A DNA stretch of 64,000 nucleotides. It comes from Sialis fuliginosa (taxonomy: Eukaryota > Arthropoda > Insecta > Megaloptera > Sialidae). The stretch is taken from NCBI GenBank assembly GCA_961205875.1, contig OY540810.1, positions 3,224,001-3,288,000 on the forward strand. Reading direction: 5' to 3'. Below the pieces are notes generated by a model. That model saw only the letters and a program-made list of their open reading frames with translations. It made no database searches and was not told the origin of the DNA. The position numbers and the translations under genes are program-made. Positions 55,319 through 64,000 of this stretch are shown here, in pieces. Every line of letters begins with the position of its first letter. The first letter of the stretch is position 1.

Positions 55319-55770
55319 TAATAGTAATAATAAACAATTATTGATATACATAATTTTGAAAAGATATAATATCAATACTTACTTTGAGTCATTAACATCA
55401 ATAATATAGATAACTTTAGAACACCCATTTTAACTTTAAACTGTTCGTATTTTCAGATTACAACCACAGAAACATATTTTTTATGTAACTTATATCACTT
55501 AAAGTATATTTATTTTCAATTCAACTGATTGTTCGTGTCAATTTCAAAACCATAACATAAATAAATGAGTATTATATTTTGGTTAGCTAAACAAATTTAA
55601 ATTTCGCACGTATGTGGCACGTGTTGTTGGCTTTGTTTACTTGTGTTGACTTGCGTGAGTGTCCGAAAGTGACTGAGTCTTATGCGTTGTTACTGTTGAA
55701 AGTTGTGGTTCGGCGTTGATATCTTCACCTGTCTTCAGAGCGTGGGGGGACGTGTCGCGTATTGTTGAAA
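55319..55770. other. Spacer with a GC-richer part at 55610-55770
   Basis: GTGTTGACTTGCGTGAGTG and GGCGTTGATATCTTCACC belong to a moderately GC-rich patch leading into the tandem array. No frame or repeat partner recognised. Confidence 0.35.
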
Positions 55771-55836
55771 GTGTGGAAAAAATATTATCCGTGTCGGTGG
55801 TCAGCTGTGCTGCCGGAATAGGCTAATTTTTGAAAA

Positions 55837-56064
55837 CTATTTTATGATGATCTTGGCATAGGAAAAACGTGAATTATTAAATACTCTTCTTGAATTTATC
55901 AGTTTCCTTAAATACTCTTCTGTTAGGTCTTCATTCCAAACCTTTTCAATCACTGCCTTCAATTGGTCAGTAGTTGTTGGCTTATTTTCATTAATTTTCT
56001 TACTCATTATATGCCAAACGTTTTCTATTGAGTTCATATCAGGACTATTACCTGGCCAATCCAA
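55837..56064 (-). pseudogene. Tc1-type transposase C-terminal fragment, unit 1
   Basis: 75 codons: DWPGNSPDMNSIENVWHIMS followed by a Lys/Glu-rich helix and ...SRFSYAKIIIK stop. SPD(L/M)N-IEN-W is the conserved block around the second catalytic Asp of Tc1/mariner DDE transposases. The last acidic residue and all of the N-terminal DNA-binding part are missing or upstream of the repeat. The fragment cannot act by itself. Confidence 0.85.
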
Positions 56065-56178
56065 GGTAGAAATACCGTGTTCAGATATAAATAATTTTAC
56101 CTGGAAGATAAAGTGTGGAAAAAATATTATCCGTGTCGGTGGTCAGCTGTGCTGCCGGAATAGGCTAATTTTTGAAAA

Positions 56179-56406
56179 CTATTTTATGATGATCTTGGCA
56201 TAGGAAAAACGTGAATTATTAAATACTCTTCTTGAATTTATCAGTTTCCTTAAATACTCTTCTGTTAGGTCTTCATTCCAAACCTTTTCAATCACTGCCT
56301 TCAATTGGTCAGTAGTTGTTGGCTTATTTTCATTAATTTTCTTACTCATTATATGCCAAACGTTTTCAATTGAGTTCATATCAGGACTATTACCTGGCCA
56401 ATCCAA
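56179..56406 (-). pseudogene. Tc1-type transposase C-terminal fragment, unit 2
   Basis: The protein is the same as unit 1, 342 bases further on. The one base change noticed lies in an Ile codon (ATA/ATT), so both copies encode the same residues. Confidence 0.85.
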
Positions 56407-56667
56407 GGTAGAAATACCGTGTTCAGATATAAATAATTTTACCTGGAAGATAAAGTGTGGAAAAAATATTATCCGTGTCGGTGGTCAGCTGTGCTGCCGG
56501 AATAGGCTAATTTTTGAAAACTATTTTATGATGATCTTGGCATAGGAAAAACGTGCATTATTTTTGCAATTTGCAACGACCAATAACAACTTTCAATACA
56601 TATTCAAGGGCGCTATATGAATAAATATACGAAATTCTGAATATATGTAGTACAATTCATAACTCAC

Positions 56668-56873
56668 GAAATCCACTGGTAGATACCGGAAACCGTGAGC
56701 TCGCCCTTTTCATGCAGCGCCTGCTCGATCAGCTCCGTGTAGGTGAACGGCGGTTTTCTAGGCCCGCCGTATCTGTGGACCGGAACACCAGAGTGCAGCA
56801 TATCACCGCCGGGCCCGACCACGGGCGCCGGTTGCTGCGGGTGCATCGTAATCGTCTGACCTCCCCCTGGCGT
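56668..56873 (-). CDS. Internal exon of a forkhead (FOX) transcription factor
   Basis: The minus-strand exon lies between an acceptor (TTTTTATTTGTTAAG, ending at 56874) and a donor (GTGAGT starting at 56667). It reads TPGGGQTITMHPQQPAPVV, then RKPPFTYTELIEQALHEKG and ELTVSGIYQWIS. KPPFTY...LI.QA...LT...IY.WI is the start of the forkhead winged helix (strand S1, helix 1, helix 2). The rest of the domain, with the recognition helix, must be in the next exon, which I do not find at lower coordinates. The preceding Pro/Gly/Gln-rich part is typical linker. FOX proteins are nuclear DNA-binding regulators. The subgroup cannot be fixed from this half. The exon is far richer in GC than its introns. 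Transposase-tail fragments lie on both sides (55771-56554, and about 56944-56975). Confidence 0.88.
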
Positions 56874-56943
56874 CTTAACAAATAAAAATACGCATTCACA
56901 GATTTACATTTCATTAAAAACCAGATAAAATAAAGCATGATGT

Positions 56944-56975
56944 CTAATTTTTAAAAACTATTTTATGATGATCTT
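56944..56975 (-). mobile_element. Small transposase-tail fragment on the other side of the forkhead exon
   Basis: CTAATTTTTAAAAACTATTT continuing ATGATGATCTT equals, with one mismatch, the sequence encoding the last codons (AKIIIK stop) in the 342-bp units. Confidence 0.75.
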
Positions 56976-57304
56976 ACGTGTCTCCTATTTCCAAAAAATA
57001 CTTATTTCTGCATAAAATTAAGGTTTAACACAAGAATTGACCCTTTTAAAACTAATTTTGAATTTGACGCCAAAACGCTCGCAGGTGTCATGGCGCATTT
57101 TTGACGTCACGCCTATGTAAAGACTCCTTGTCAACAATAATAAATCCTTGTTTCATCGCTAAAGTTTCTCGGTTTTAGTTTTGGTAACAAAAAACTGAGC
57201 AAATTGATTATTTAAAACCACAAAATAATTTATAAACAGTGCAGATATTAATGAAACAAAAATGAGGAGGAGTGGGGGGTATATATTAGATCTGCACACA
57301 GATA
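56976..57304. other. Intronic spacer
   Basis: AACGCTCGCAGGTGTCATGG and nearby bases are slightly GC-richer, but no exon signals are seen. Confidence 0.4.
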
Positions 57305-57871
57305 AGGTACTGGCACCAGTATTGGATATGCCCCAAGTAATGGTTATTTTTCAATTAAATGTACTGAATTAGAAATATTTGTTGATATTTGATTACTACC
57401 ATTTCTGAATATTAATCTATATACCTACATTTAACTACCTTACAACGTGTTTTAATGACAATCGACCAATAGGTGTCAAAACGGTGGATATTTAACTAAT
57501 TATTGGTATAATTTATTTATTAATTATCTATTATATTATCATAGCAACTGCTTTACATTGTTTTAAATTTAACGATTCTTTCTTTTATATCTTTTGTGTC
57601 GTAGTACTTATCATTAGCAAGTGTCTATCACTGCGTGCTCATTACTGGTTTTACCTTTACAATTACTGGAGAAAAAATATGAACAAAACAAAGGCTATAA
57701 TTAAAAAAAAAACTATATTTGCGGACTTTGGTAATTAAATTGATTAAATAAAGAGTTACTTGTTTTATTAGTAATACGAGTTCATGAAAATTACAAAAAA
57801 AAACAAGTCCATTAATCCAAAAAAAAAAAAAAAAAGAAAACTTATAGCGGCCGTAACTGGTACCTTTACCT
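57305..57871 (+). mobile_element. MITE AGGTACTGGCACCAGTT family, full copy
   Basis: AGGTACTGGCACCAGTATTG after TA on the left, AACTGGTACCTTTACCT on the right. It is about 567 bp and collinear with 62169-62712. No transposase. Confidence 0.88.
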
Positions 57872-58760
57872 GATGTCTTCATTAAAATTCGATTTATAAC
57901 GACATCATCAATGATTTGGATTCACGCAGAGATTATTACGGAAACTTTAAATCATGTGTACGTCTCAGCATAATAAAGACGTTTTTAGTTTGTAGTACTA
58001 TTTTTATGATAAAGAAATCTTTTTTCATTGATTTTAACAAACTTCGAACATAATATGCTTTATTTTTCCTAATCCTGTTTGCCAATTAAGTAATTATTTC
58101 GTAGTAGGCTGTGATAATGTTTGAAAAGAAGTTCGTATTCCCACTGAGCATTCAAATCACCAAAAATTCAGTTTGAAGTATCAATATTTTTACTTTGTTA
58201 AAGCAATGTGTGTATGTATGTTATATGTATAAATGAATAAAGTAACCGTTAAAACATTTTTATTATTATTAAAAGTAACCTCTAATATTGGATGAAACGT
58301 CGGCAATAAAAAACAGATATAAAAATGAATAGGTGATTTGGTTATTACTGATTATCGCACTTCTTTTTTACCATTATTTTTGTTAATTTGTATTGTTTTG
58401 TTTAAAAGAAACACTTGTTTTAAATAACATGGTAATGATCCTAACAACTTTAAACTTTCGATGTACTATATTTGCATGAAATGTTGATTTTTTTTTTCTT
58501 ACATAGTTCTTCATTTTGATACAAATCCATTCATAATCTGACTTGTCTTGAATAATTATCATCTCAGATGTTTTTAATTTGAATTTAATTATCTACAGTC
58601 TTTTGTATTTATATACAAACTACATACTTCAGTAATGTATTTGATTAATATCTACCTGGGAATGATCTTATTACGAATTCACGTATTAATGTTGGAACTA
58701 AACAATTTTTGTGTAAATGTATGTAAATATAGAGAAGCACAAAGTGATAAAAATCATCTA
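57872..58760. other. AT-rich stretch, no feature seen
   Basis: No exon or repeat boundary recognised. Confidence 0.4.
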
Positions 58761-58948
58761 AGATAAAGGCACCAGTTATGGCCGCTATAAGAGCAAGTTT
58801 TTGTTTTTGTTTTTGGAGTAATGGGCTTATTTTTTGTAATTCTCATGAATTCATGTTAATAATAAAAAAGTGACACTTTATTTAATCAATTTAATTACCA
58901 AAGTCCGCAAATATAGTTTGTTTTTTAAATTATAGCCTTTTAAATTAT
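58761..58948 (-). mobile_element. MITE AGGTAAAGGCACCAGTT family, truncated
   Basis: AGATAAAGGCACCAGTTATG follows TA and runs to TTAAATTATAGCCTTTTAAA. The remaining two thirds are missing. Confidence 0.82.
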
Positions 58949-59201
58949 TGTTGCAAATTGTACCCAATATGTCACTCATGTTCAAAGATTCATATATGAT
59001 GCATTAATTATGCTTTGTTAATTTGAGTAAATAATTATATTAATATAATAATTATTAATTACTTACCTATGAGATTATTTTTCTTATTGGAAGACCGAAA
59101 AATAACCTGGTCGAGGAAATATTTCTTAGGGGGTCCGCCAACAATTGCAGTCTAGGGCTCATTTAGTGCCTCGTTACTTTTTCTGTATGCTGTATATCAC
59201 A
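58949..59201. other. AT-rich spacer before the Helitron
   Basis: GGGGGTCCGCCAACAATTGC near 59140 is GC-richer. Not assigned. Confidence 0.3.
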
Positions 59202-60071
59202 TCCTTAATATATATAAAGCTCAACGTCTCTCTGTCTGTCTGTCTGTCTGTCCGTTAGTTACCTTATCACTCGAGAACCACTTATCCGATTTACGTGTTT
59301 TTTTTTAATTCATAGGTACGTTCTCTGGCCAGATTATAGGCTATATATTTTTTACGTTAGGTAACATAACAACTAAGCAGTGACGATAATAGTAAATCAA
59401 GTCGGAAAAAATTTTGCCGTCGGCGTGCTGTTTTGTAATACGCTGCCTAAACCGTTCAATATAGAACAAAATAATGTATTAAAGAATTGTGTAGAATCAA
59501 AAGTTCTACAATAAAGTCAACGACACGATATGTCTAACTTTTATATTTAAGCCACAATGACTGCTTTTATGTTACAAAGAAAATTAAAAATATTTGGGTT
59601 CTGTTTACGTTGACTTATGACCTACAAAACATTAATCCTTATCAAAATAAATGATTTCATCGTCATAAGTACTTAATGTAGATATAATTTGCCATTTACA
59701 GCATCCAATTTGGTAGTATAGTTTAGAAAATATCGAAATATACATATTGGAACATATTATTCGCGCGATTGTGACCGTGCGCGGGGAGCGGCGAGGGAAC
59801 GTGCCAACACGCTGGGCAGAACAGGCCGGTATTCTTTTGATTGTCAATTGTTTATTTTGTTTTCAATAATTAACTTTTAAATTTAAATAGAACAAAAATT
59901 ATTTTTACTTTTTGTTCTGATTCGTTTTTGTTAGGTAGGTAATTTAAGTGTTATTTGGTTTTTATTACATTAATAACTAATCGTGTTTGTAATTAATTCA
60001 ACTATATATTTTTTAAATCCTAAACAATAATTCCGTAGTCCACGCGAGCGAAGCCGCGTGGGCCCAGCTAG
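59202..60071 (+). mobile_element. Helitron (non-autonomous), copy 2
   Basis: TCCTTAATATATATAAAGC at the 5' end, GCCGCGTGGGCCCAGCTAG at the 3' end, inserted between A and T. It is collinear with 41181-42080 except for 59735-59850, where a strongly GC-rich segment (TGCGCGGGGAGCGGCGAGGG) replaces the insert of copy 1. The 71-codon minus frame at 59632 spans this segment and has no known motif. Confidence 0.95.
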
Positions 60072-60455
60072 TAATACTATAATAATAATATGTAACGTAT
60101 TATTACAATCATCGTCATTAATGAAATAGTGATGAAGTAATAGTGAGTGTTTACCTCATTAAGCTCAAAAATGATCGCATATATTTATCCGGTTCAAGTA
60201 AAACAGTAGGTACAATGTTAATGAGACCAGATGAGTGGGTGTTGAGATTTTTGAACCTGTATTAATGTCGGTAAATGTATTAGTACTGTAAGTCAGTGGC
60301 TGTTAACAAGTCACTTGCAAAATTAGCTCAAGAGTTTTAAGTGTTATAACGGTTATCTCAACATTTCGTTTATTTTATAATTTAAATTGTAAAGATCTTT
60401 TAATTAAGTGAAATATTATGCCAAAAAAAGACATCTGCTAAGTAAATGCATAGTG
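60072..60455. other. AT-rich stretch, no feature seen
   Basis: No open frame or repeat boundary recognised. Confidence 0.4.
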
Positions 60456-60660
60456 CTTTCTCGTGCTAAATTCATCAAATGTAGTTAATTATTGAACAAT
60501 TTAAATAAAAACCGATAAAGTATTCGGATAAACGGATTAACCGTTTAATTTTCATACAATTTTATTAAAAAAATATTAATTCGACATTTTTCTTAGTACG
60601 CGCCTGGTTATTTTTTGCTTCCTCGCCATATTGAAGATACGAGAAGCTTTGTGATCATAA
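60456..60660 (+). mobile_element. Fragment of the TGCTTCCTCG element
   Basis: TGCTTTCTCGTGCTAAATTC to AGTACGCGCCTGGTTATTTT corresponds to the start of 3832-4561. It is followed directly by TGCTTCCTCGCCATATTGAA, the opposite end, so the middle is gone. Confidence 0.75.
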
Positions 60661-61528
60661 ATGTTGGAAAAAAATGTATGGGGAATAAATTATAGATAAT
60701 ACATACTCGACATGTTTTATCTAAAACATTTTTTAGTTTGTCAGAAATATTTTAATAAAATAAGAATCACGTATACTATTCACTGTTTGGGTTATAAGAA
60801 AGTCCCGTGGTTCCCAAAGCAGATATTTTTTTTAAATAGGCGAATATATTACTACGTAGGTATATTAATACCTTTACTTAATATATTGTATGGCGATTTG
60901 TTACTTCGACCATTAACACATTGCAGTATAATAAAAAACCTTGGAAGAAGTGAACTACTATGTGCGAAGAAACGTTGGTCGATGTAAAACCAAAATGATA
61001 ATGTTTTTTTAATGGTTATTCAAACGCAGGATATTTTAGAGAGGTCTACGTTTCAGACATGTTTACATATGTAGAACCCACGCTTTTTGCATTCACATGT
61101 GCATAAGTATGGTTGTTTACCGGCGTGCTAGTTACTTCCGTTTTTTAAACAACTACTGGGGAATCGTGCCTAGCTGATAGCCATTTGAAAGTTAGCGAGT
61201 ACTGTTAATAGCTATATAATGATGGCTCGAGAAGACCTTCGTATATGCTATGTTTGTTTTTATTTTTACAATTTTTCGCAACACTTCGGAATTGTACATT
61301 TATTTTGTTGTTTATGTTTTATTAACCTTCTTCTGTACTAATATTAGAGCAGAATTATGTAATTTTACCCTCTTTTTGATTCGGGGCCATGCGTTGCGTG
61401 CAAGGTATTTTTTATGTTATGTTGAAGACAAAGTAATGGGTGTTGTTATTTGTAATTATATTGTTGTTTAAAAGGATATTTAATTACAAAAATTGTCGTT
61501 TCTGGACTTTATTCATCTATTTTTGGTT
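60661..61528. other. Spacer between two element ends
   Basis: 60738-60830 resembles 37380-37470. The 91-codon frame at 60712 and the 73-codon frame at 61250 are hydrophobic or aromatic-rich with no splice context or motif. No gene is claimed. Confidence 0.35.
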
Positions 61529-61740
61529 CCTCGCAATATTGAAGATACGAGAAGCTTTGTGATCTTTTCAGATTGAGACAAAAAAAATGTTCTCCGATTT
61601 CAAAATTTTAAATTGATTTATCCGTTTCACGTCAACGCAAACACTTTTCGTTCCGTGTCTGTCTGGCTATCCGTCCGTCCGTCTGTCCCCTGAATCCTTG
61701 TCACACACGCATAACTCATAAACCACCGAACCGATATTAT
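61529..61740 (-). mobile_element. Fragment of the TGCTTCCTCG element, one end
   Basis: CCTCGCAATATTGAAGATAC to AACCACCGAACCGATATTAT equals the left part of 28786-29573. It then breaks off into unrelated AT-rich sequence. Confidence 0.75.
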
Positions 61741-62168
61741 TAATATAAAATAATATTTCACATATTATTTTGATAGTGTAATAGCGGCCGTATACTTATT
61801 TATGCAAATTAATTAATAGGCTTGTCTATATACTATGTTAATTTTATGATTTGAATTTTGAATTTTATAAATACTTATTTATATCAAAATCTAGAAAATG
61901 TAATATACATATGTATAGATAAATTCTTTAAGATTTTGATAATATTTGTTTGATAATTATACGTTTTTTTTTCTTCTTTCAGGTAAGAATACTTATATTA
62001 ACTACAATAATATCCATACACGTACGTAAGTATTTTTTATAATAAAAATATTTTGTAATCAGCAATGATGACTTTTTGAAAATAACAAACTAAAACTCTT
62101 TACTATTAAATGCGTATTTAAAATTATGTCTAATCAGTGATTACTGTTTAATTTGTAAATTTAAATTT
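61741..62168. other. AT-rich stretch, no feature seen
   Basis: No open frame or repeat boundary recognised. Confidence 0.4.
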
Positions 62169-62712
62169 AGTGGCACCAGTCTTGGCAAGGACCCCAGTAA
62201 TGGCAAATTTTTAACTAAATGTACTGGATTAGAAATATTTGTTGATATTTGATTACTACCATTTTTGAATATTAATCTATATACATTAAATTAACTATCT
62301 TACAGCGTGATTTGATAACAATCGGCCAATAGGTGTCAAAATAGTGGACATTTAAACTAATTATTAGTATAATATTATCATTGCAACTGCTTTACATTGT
62401 TTCAAATTTAACGATTCTTTCTTTTATATCTTTTGTGTCGTAGTACTTATCATTTTGTAATCATTAACAAGTGTTCATCACTGCGTGCTCATTACTGGTT
62501 TTATCTTTACCTTTACTGGAGAAACAAAATAAAAGGCTATAATTTAAAAAACAAACTATATTTGCGGACTTTGGTAATTAAATTAATTAAATAAAGAGTT
62601 AGGTACTTGTTTTATTAGTAACATGAGTTCATGAGAATTACAAAAAACAAACCCATTAATCCAAAAAACCGAATAATTGCTCTTATAGCGGCCATAACTG
62701 GTGCCTTTACCT
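62169..62712 (+). mobile_element. MITE AGGTAAAGGCACCAGTT family, near-full copy
   Basis: The left end is worn (AGTGGCACCAGTCTTGGC). The right end ATAACTGGTGCCTTTACCT is followed by TA. It is collinear with 57305-57871, with a 12-base insertion near 62452. Confidence 0.85.
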
Positions 62713-63640
62713 TATATATAGATACTACATAGTGAACCTGTATTTCACCCTCTGTCATGTATGGAGGGTTGTCTTAATTTAAAAATCAGACCATAAATAT
62801 ACATTTTCGTAAATACCTCGACTCCAGCGCCAATACCTGGTCCAAAAAAAGATAACCTATCGGTGCATCAAACGAACATATTATGGTGTGGATATGGCTT
62901 CGATACGTCCAGTGGTTTAGGCCTGATGAGATCACATACATACCAACGTTTTTACGTATATTAAGATTGAAAAATTTCCTCATTAACTGTAATTTAAAGT
63001 CACATACTTTCGTTCAATATTAAAATAAAATAAATTAGTTACGGTATAACTTACATATATACAAATACAGTAACGTGAACGGTAACACTTTACATTTCTT
63101 CCAATTCAATTATTATCTCGTTCAATACATCTCAATACAGAGAAACTGGATCTTCCCTTCTATTTGATTTCTTGTGTTTGTTTTCCATTCATTTTTATTT
63201 GTACTGCATTAATGTAATATTCAATTCTAAATAATATACCGCTCGTCGGAAGCACGTTCGATATGAAAGTGCGAACAAAAAAATAACAGATGTATTGATC
63301 TTATTAAAACTATATCTACCTATATATAGAAATTTTATCTTATTGTCTGATTTCCTTTTAATATTTTGATTTCCGTGACTGATATATAATAACACTTGAA
63401 CCCTTTCGCTATTATTATTAATATGATTTTCGATGTCAAAAGAAAAAAGAGCGGATGTAGATTGGATATACGATGCATTTTTAATGTACACGCATCATTA
63501 TCACTTATATTATGTTTCTTTCATCACTTATAATGATAAGTTTTCAAATGTTAATGTTTTATTAAATTAGTGGTTCGTGTTATATCATTATGTTAACTAT
63601 TTATCTGTAACATTATGATACCGGATGTAAAGGAACAAAT
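62713..63640. other. Spacer with a Helitron-like scrap
   Basis: TTTCACCCTCTGTCATGTAT at about 62746 matches the pre-terminal block of the 44258 Helitron. TGGTTTAGGCCTGATGAG near 62912 is unassigned. The 98-codon minus frame at 63195 has no motif. Confidence 0.4.
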
Positions 63641-63642
63641 AC

Positions 63643-63768
63643 AAGTACAAATTCGACATTGCAAAATCATAAAAAACTGTCAAAATCACAGAACGTATTG
63701 CCAACCTAAGAATAGTAAAAATGACAATTTTTCATGATTTTGCAATGTCGAATTTGTACTTCTTTGAT
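63643..63768. repeat. Short foldback, arms about 45 bp
   Basis: AAGTACAAATTCGACATTGC near 63650 pairs with GCAATGTCGAATTTGTACTT near 63760. The loop contains CAGAACGTATTGCC. It is related to 32360-32470. Confidence 0.85.
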
Positions 63769-64000
63769 TATGTGTGTTAAAATATCAAAAAATACGAAGA
63801 CAAGAATAAATAAAGGATTTTTTTGTAATTGATATTCTATTATACATTTATAACATTTGATTGACGCTGATTGGTCAAGGAGCTTTTGAGACTACAGTCG
63901 AGATTCATTTATTTTAAACCTTCTGAATCATTTGACACGAGAAATTCGCGTTTATTCTAAGTCGAGAGGGGCTCCCACCAAGTTATGTATAGATCCTTGA
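63769..64000. other. Right edge, partly shared with 32200-32340
   Basis: TTGATATTCTATTATACATT and GAGACTAC-like words match the inverted flank of the 32150 repeat. No exon seen. Confidence 0.4.

Larger units (their letters stand above)
55771..56554. repeat. Tandem array, 342-bp unit, 2.3 copies
   Basis: GTGTGGAAAAAATATTATCC starts at 55771, 56113 and 56455, exactly 342 bases apart. The first two units are almost identical (one difference noticed, TCTATTG versus TCAATTG). The third stops at ACGTG near 56554. Each complete unit contains the same Tc1-type transposase tail. The near-identity means either a very recent duplication or an assembly artefact. Confidence 0.95.

Noticed and set aside
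60712..60987. 91-codon plus-strand frame
   Set aside because: Part of it is shared with a noncoding repeat at 37380-37470. Composition follows AT-rich chance frames, and no family motif is present.
63195..63491. 98-codon minus-strand frame
   Set aside because: No motif, no splice context, Asn/Lys/Ile/Ser-rich as expected by chance.

Overview
The window looks like nuclear DNA of an arthropod, most likely an insect. It is very AT-rich, its genes have spliced exons with GT-AG introns, and one of them is a chitin-binding (peritrophin-A type) cuticle protein. DNA transposons and Helitrons crowd the space between genes. Nothing bacterial is seen: no operons, ribosome binding sites, rRNA, tRNA or CRISPR array. 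I cannot assign a species or order.

Genes. Three loci are well supported. (1) 20011-22384 (+): five joined exons, 270 codons in one continuous frame, encoding the N-terminal part of a RING - B-box - B-box - coiled-coil protein (TRIM-like or RNF17/Qin-like). Its 3' exons are not visible. (2) 24861-26845 (-): two exons of a long Pro/Gln-rich secreted-type protein with one six-cysteine chitin-binding domain at the C-terminal side (CPAP1-like). The signal-peptide exon was not found. (3) 56668-56873 (-): one internal exon carrying the first half of a forkhead DNA-binding domain. Weaker candidates are a possible last exon at 4773-4874 (+) and an unrecognised 129-codon exon at 52492-52881 (-).

Mobile DNA fills most of the rest. 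hAT-type elements are diagnosed by exact 8-bp target duplications (6451, 6880, 10658, 12171, 15731, 35977, 38910, 40517, 42899, 43801, 27006). Helitrons have 5' TC and 3' CTAG ends (41181, 44258, 59202, plus fragments). Pogo/Tigger and mariner-type elements have TA duplications (10807, 12909, 30890, 50525, 54875). There is a MITE family with AGGTA...GGCACCAGTT ends (five copies) and several long foldback palindromes (210, 7221, 9515, 15886, 18797, 46697, 49141). Class I DNA is scarce: one clear 5'-truncated LINE with RNase H/zinc-motif remnants at 51421-51862 (-) and a doubtful LINE tail near 12660.

Layout. 1-19 kb is repeats with no confident gene. 20-27 kb holds two convergent genes (RING/B-box + and CPAP1 -). 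27-51 kb is nested transposons, including a Helitron sitting inside the target duplication of an older hAT. 51-57 kb holds the LINE, an unknown exon, a nearly identical 342-bp tandem repeat made from a Tc1 transposase end, and the forkhead exon. 57-64 kb is MITEs and a Helitron. No functional link between the three genes can be inferred from their positions.

The signals most worth following are the 47605-48674 element (clustered alternating ACACACTT/AAGTGTGT motifs at both ends and a decayed ORF of unknown family), the variable GC-rich insert at one fixed place in three Helitron copies, the transposase tandem array beside the forkhead exon, and the RING/B-box gene as a possible piRNA-pathway factor.
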